Source: an uncultured Verrucomicrobiota bacterium (GTDB lineage Bacteria; Verrucomicrobiota; Verrucomicrobiae; Verrucomicrobiales; DEV007). From it: a DNA stretch of 7,897 nucleotides. The position numbers and the translations under genes are program-made. This document shows positions 5,145-7,897 of this stretch, one piece after another. The notes under the pieces are model-generated. The model did no database searches. It worked only from the letters and a program-made list of their open reading frames with translations, and was not told where the DNA came from. The DNA is taken from NCBI GenBank assembly GCA_902591645.1, contig CACJBM010000075.1, positions 1-7,897 on the forward strand, written 5' to 3'. The stretch's first letter is position 1; each line of letters starts with the position of its first letter.

Positions 5145-7775
5145 TTAGAGTGATTTTAGGTAAGCTGTAATATCTGCAATGTCTTGTTCAGAGAGTCCTT
5201 GCTGAGCTGCTGACATCATCAATGAGGATTCCATTTTCCCCTGACTCTTGACTCTCCCCTTTGGAATGGTTTGAGTTATTCCTCCCATTGATTGGATGAC
5301 TAGGGGGTCGCCGGCAGATAGTAGTCTTCCCTGAATTTTAATTCCGTCCTTAGTTTCAATTTGGTAGCTATCATAACCGCTAGCAATATCAGCTGAAGGA
5401 TTAATGATAGATTGAATGATGACTTCGGCAGTTTGCGTCTTGCCATAATCGGTCAGAGTGGGTCCGTATTCAACGCCTGTCCCATCAATGTGGTGGCACA
5501 TGTAGCATCTAGCAGCAACAGTCTTACCACGAGCAGGGTCTCCTTTCATTGCAAGGATTTTGGCAGCGGGTGCATACTCCCGTTTGACTGGCGGAGGCAA
5601 TACGGCGCCGACAAGTTTTACACTTGAAGGGTTATAGATGCCTCGTGACTTGAGTGACCCTACTATGTCATGTTCTTTCCATCGATGATTTCGATTGTTC
5701 AGGAGCCACCAAATTGCTTCGGCCTTGGCTCGTCCAGTGGCTCTTTCAGCGACAGCGAGCATAGAATCAGCTCCTAATTTTGACTTAATAAACGCTAAGG
5801 CAACCACAGCCGCTTTCTTCTGGGCCTCAGGAACTCCTGATGCCATGGCCCTTCCTGCCAACATTAGTGCTGATTTCTCAGGGTGCAGCCTCCATACAAT
5901 ATCAGCAAACTCTTTGCTCCATTCTCTTGGTTCATTGCTTCCTATTGCCCTTCCAATTGCATTATAACTTTCGGTTTCCTTTCCTGTAGAAGCTATGCCT
6001 AGTGCGTCTAGGTAAGTTCTATCCTTGCCGTCGTAACCCTTTGCTAGTGAGACTATGTGCTCTCCTGCCTTATCGAATGAAACGTTACGGAGTGACGTTG
6101 CCAGTTCTCTCCGTACTGAGGGATCAGGATCCTCTGATATTTTCTTGGCTAAAGGTAGGATGTCATTTTCTGAACGCCTCAATGAACGGACAGCGGCCAG
6201 GCGCAGACGAGGATTATCTCCATTTAGAATTTCCTTTGTCAGCGCGACTCCAGAATCCCCCAGATGAGGAAGCAAGAAAGTTGCACGGGCTGCGATGTAA
6301 GGATTGGGGTCTTTTAATAATTCTTTAACGGCAGGAATGGCTTTGTCTTTTTGTTTCTTTAGAGCTGTGAATCCAAGGTTGCGGACATTCGCTGCATTGC
6401 TTTTGATAGCAAGAATTTGTCCTTCAGTTGAATTGAGATCGATCTTTGGTGTTGTGGATTTGAATCCTTTAGGCGCGACGCGGTAAATTGCTCCCGAGAG
6501 TGTGTTGTCGTGATCCGCATGGCCGCCGACTCTTGGATCATACCAATCAGCAACATAAATGGCTCCGTCTGTTCCAACGACAACGTCAGATGGGCGGAAC
6601 AGTGTCTTTGCCTCATTATTGGTTCTGCCTCCTTTAAAATCAGTCCCGGCGAATTCCTCAGCAGCATTAGTTGTTAAAAAGTTGAACCTTTCAAGCTTAA
6701 ACCCTGCCCCATCCTGAACAGGTAAATATCCGAAGACCACATTTCTGGCTGGCTCACAGCTTAATAACAATCCACCTGCATAAGCCTGACCCAGAGCCCC
6801 TCCCTCATAGAAACAAATTCCTGTAGGTGATCCGCCACCATAGACATCACCTGATGGCATCGTTCCTGGATCTTCTTGTCTCCATTCGGCGATTGGAGTT
6901 GATTGGCCTGGGCGTCTGTCGGATTGCCAGCTCCTTTTGCCATCAGCAGAACAGAATCCTGCATTGCCATATTCGAGAAGGAAAGAAGTCCTTGATGCAG
7001 GAGGATCATCATTGTCATTTTGAAAAACATCCCCGAACGAAGTGATGGTCTGCTCATAACTGTTACGGAAATTATGCCCAATGGCTTCTACGTTTGTTCC
7101 ATCCGGGTTCATTCGGTAAGCGGCCCCGCCGATCCAAATGTGTCCATCATCACTTTCTTTACCTGCTATCTGGCGCATCTGATATGCGCTTCCAACACGA
7201 AACGTTTTACCTGACTTGTCAGTGAATTGGGCTCCGCAGTTACCATGGTTCCAGTACCATTTTCCATCTGGTCCCACAGTGACTGAATGAAGAGAATGAT
7301 CATGTTGCTTGCTGTTAAATCCTGTAAGAAGAACTTCCCGCTTATCTATTTCCGGATCAAATTTCAGGTCCCTGTTGACGTCAGTGTATATGACTAGGTC
7401 CGGCGTCATAGAGACAACGATCTTATTGTCAATGACCGCGACTCCGAGTGGTGCTGTAAGAAATTTTTCCTGAACGAATACATGAGAGCTGTCAGCCTTT
7501 CCATCACCATTAGTATCTTGAATCACAACTATCCGGTCACCTTCTGGCTTTCGGTTTCCGTGCCGACGATAGTTTACTCCTTCTGCTACCCATATTCTTC
7601 CGTCCTTATCTACATCCATGTTAGTTGGGTTGTAGAGCATAGGTGATTGTGCCCAGAGGGTGACTTCCAGGTTCCCATGAGCTGCGAAAAGCTCGAGAGG
7701 AACGACTTTGTGCTCAGCTCTTAAAGCTGAAGAGAGAAAGGAAATGACGATTAATTGGTAAAAATAGCGGATCAT
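5145..7775 (-). CDS. Secreted PVC-type dehydrogenase: beta-propeller (TIGR02604), HEAT-like repeats, c-type haem domain (TIGR02603)
   Basis: The protein has 876 residues and a signal peptide (about 1-20, ending SSALRA). Residues 25-440 form a sugar-dehydrogenase-like beta-propeller of the Pirellula/Verrucomicrobium type. It shows NPTNMDVDKDGRIWVAEG (49-66), DTNGDGKAD (87-95), HSLHSVTVGPDG (160-171), AAYRMNPDGTNVE (218-230), GHNFRNSYE (233-241) and RPSDVVVGTDGAIYVADWYD (394-413). Residues about 455-570 carry HEAT-like helical repeats (LLKDPNPYIAARA, ILNGDNPRLRLAAVRSL, ISEDPDPSVRRELATSL), with more helices to about 700. Residues 740-876 form the haem domain: CYMCHH (757-762) binds a c-type haem with His761 as the axial ligand, and GPTLTDYG and a SLMM-to-AYL ending follow. 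Met853 or Met854 is a possible sixth ligand. Substrate and cofactor are not known for this family. It is the first gene of a pair with the DUF1080 gene. AGG lies only 2 nt before the ATG at 7773-7775. Confidence 0.94.
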   Translation of the reverse strand: MIRYFYQLIVISFLSSALRAEHKVVPLELFAAHGNLEVTLWAQSPMLYNPTNMDVDKDGRIWVAEGVNYRRHGNRKPEGDRIVVIQDTNGDGKADSSHVFVQEKFLTAPLGVAVIDNKIVVSMTPDLVIYTDVNRDLKFDPEIDKREVLLTGFNSKQHDHSLHSVTVGPDGKWYWNHGNCGAQFTDKSGKTFRVGSAYQMRQIAGKESDDGHIWIGGAAYRMNPDGTNVEAIGHNFRNSYEQTITSFGDVFQNDNDDPPASRTSFLLEYGNAGFCSADGKRSWQSDRRPGQSTPIAEWRQEDPGTMPSGDVYGGGSPTGICFYEGGALGQAYAGGLLLSCEPARNVVFGYLPVQDGAGFKLERFNFLTTNAAEEFAGTDFKGGRTNNEAKTLFRPSDVVVGTDGAIYVADWYDPRVGGHADHDNTLSGAIYRVAPKGFKSTTPKIDLNSTEGQILAIKSNAANVRNLGFTALKKQKDKAIPAVKELLKDPNPYIAARATFLLPHLGDSGVALTKEILNGDNPRLRLAAVRSLRRSENDILPLAKKISEDPDPSVRRELATSLRNVSFDKAGEHIVSLAKGYDGKDRTYLDALGIASTGKETESYNAIGRAIGSNEPREWSKEFADIVWRLHPEKSALMLAGRAMASGVPEAQKKAAVVALAFIKSKLGADSMLAVAERATGRAKAEAIWWLLNNRNHRWKEHDIVGSLKSRGIYNPSSVKLVGAVLPPPVKREYAPAAKILAMKGDPARGKTVAARCYMCHHIDGTGVEYGPTLTDYGKTQTAEVIIQSIINPSADIASGYDSYQIETKDGIKIQGRLLSAGDPLVIQSMGGITQTIPKGRVKSQGKMESSLMMSAAQQGLSEQDIADITAYLKSL

Positions 7776-7783
7776 TACCTATT

Positions 7784-7815
7784 TATTGTGTTCCGAATCT
7801 GTATCTCACACAATA
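7784..7815 (-). repeat. 8-bp inverted repeat next to the dehydrogenase start
   Basis: TATTGTGT at 7784-7791 and ACACAATA at 7808-7815 are exact reverse complements separated by 16 nt. In the mRNA the pair would form an 8-bp stem ending 8 nt before the ATG, beside the weak AGG ribosome site. As DNA, the arm centres lie 24 bp apart, so a dimeric regulator is also possible. Both readings are inference. Confidence 0.35.
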
Positions 7816-7830
7816 TTGAAATTTGTTTCT

Positions 7831-7847
7831 TGGATTAAAAATATCCA
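7831..7847. repeat. Short dyad TGGAT-N7-ATCCA, possible operator
   Basis: Perfect 5-bp arms (7831-7835 and 7843-7847) flank an A-rich 7-nt centre, about 60 bp upstream of the dehydrogenase ATG, where a transcription factor site would be expected. Short arms in AT-rich DNA arise often by chance. Confidence 0.2.
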
Positions 7848-7897
7848 CTTGCACCAATCCCAACCACTAAGCATATTCTCGGCTTGGCAAATCCTGC

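Larger units (their letters stand above)
7776..7897 (-). promoter_or_regulatory. Upstream region of the dehydrogenase/DUF1080 pair
   Basis: These 122 bp upstream of the dehydrogenase ATG contain no gene that I can support up to the window edge. They should include the promoter of the two-gene transcript, but no convincing -35/-10 pair stands out. Two small inverted repeats are visible and listed separately; either could be an operator or a leader hairpin. Confidence 0.45.

Noticed and set aside
6002..6328. Plus-strand open frame of 108 codons, with a nested 70-codon frame at 6055-6267
   Set aside because: It lies wholly antisense to the HEAT-like region of the dehydrogenase, whose frame is intact and domain-supported. 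The translation shows no recognisable domain.
6359..7081. Minus-strand frames of about 100 codons at 6359-6667 and 6761-7081
   Set aside because: They are out-of-frame shadows of the propeller domain; the in-frame protein carries continuous family motifs through both stretches, so no frameshift is implied.

Overview
The window holds five complete protein-coding genes, tightly packed, at moderate-to-low GC. It contains no RNA genes, mobile elements or CRISPR. The best clue to the host is the large minus-strand gene. It combines the 'Pirellula/Verrucomicrobium type' N-terminal beta-propeller, HEAT-like repeats and a C-terminal CxxCH haem domain, and it sits beside a secreted DUF1080 gene. This combination is typical of the PVC group. 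The AT-leaning composition suggests Verrucomicrobiota rather than a GC-rich planctomycete, but the phylum call is an inference.

Layout. Positions 1-75 hold a possible AT-rich terminator of a gene lying to the left. 76-1017 (minus) is a TIGR01777/YfcH-type NAD(P)-binding epimerase-like protein. A 100-bp divergent spacer (1018-1117) separates it from a plus-strand pair: a DUF58 membrane protein (1118-2260) and a membrane-anchored transglutaminase-like protein of the TgpA type (2250-4172). This pair converges on a minus-strand pair, and the two terminal stop codons share bases (4169-4172). The minus-strand pair is a secreted dehydrogenase with a c-type haem domain (5145-7775), followed after 19 nt by a secreted DUF1080 protein (4169-5125). 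The dehydrogenase leader (7776-7897) contains two small inverted repeats.

How the genes may work together. DUF58 and TgpA-like proteins normally occur with a MoxR AAA+ ATPase in envelope-associated operons; here the ATPase is absent from the window. The dehydrogenase/DUF1080 pair looks like a co-transcribed cassette for secreted or periplasmic carbohydrate processing. A testable hypothesis is that the propeller oxidises a sugar and delivers electrons to its own haem, while the DUF1080 domain (Pfam: 3-keto-disaccharide hydrolase) cleaves the oxidised product. The two cassettes have no evident functional link, and neither does the epimerase-like gene.

Nothing seen proves a wholly new system. 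The items most worth following are the dehydrogenase/DUF1080 pair, the uncharacterised N-terminal domain of the DUF1080 protein, and the MoxR-less DUF58/transglutaminase pair with a reduced membrane region.
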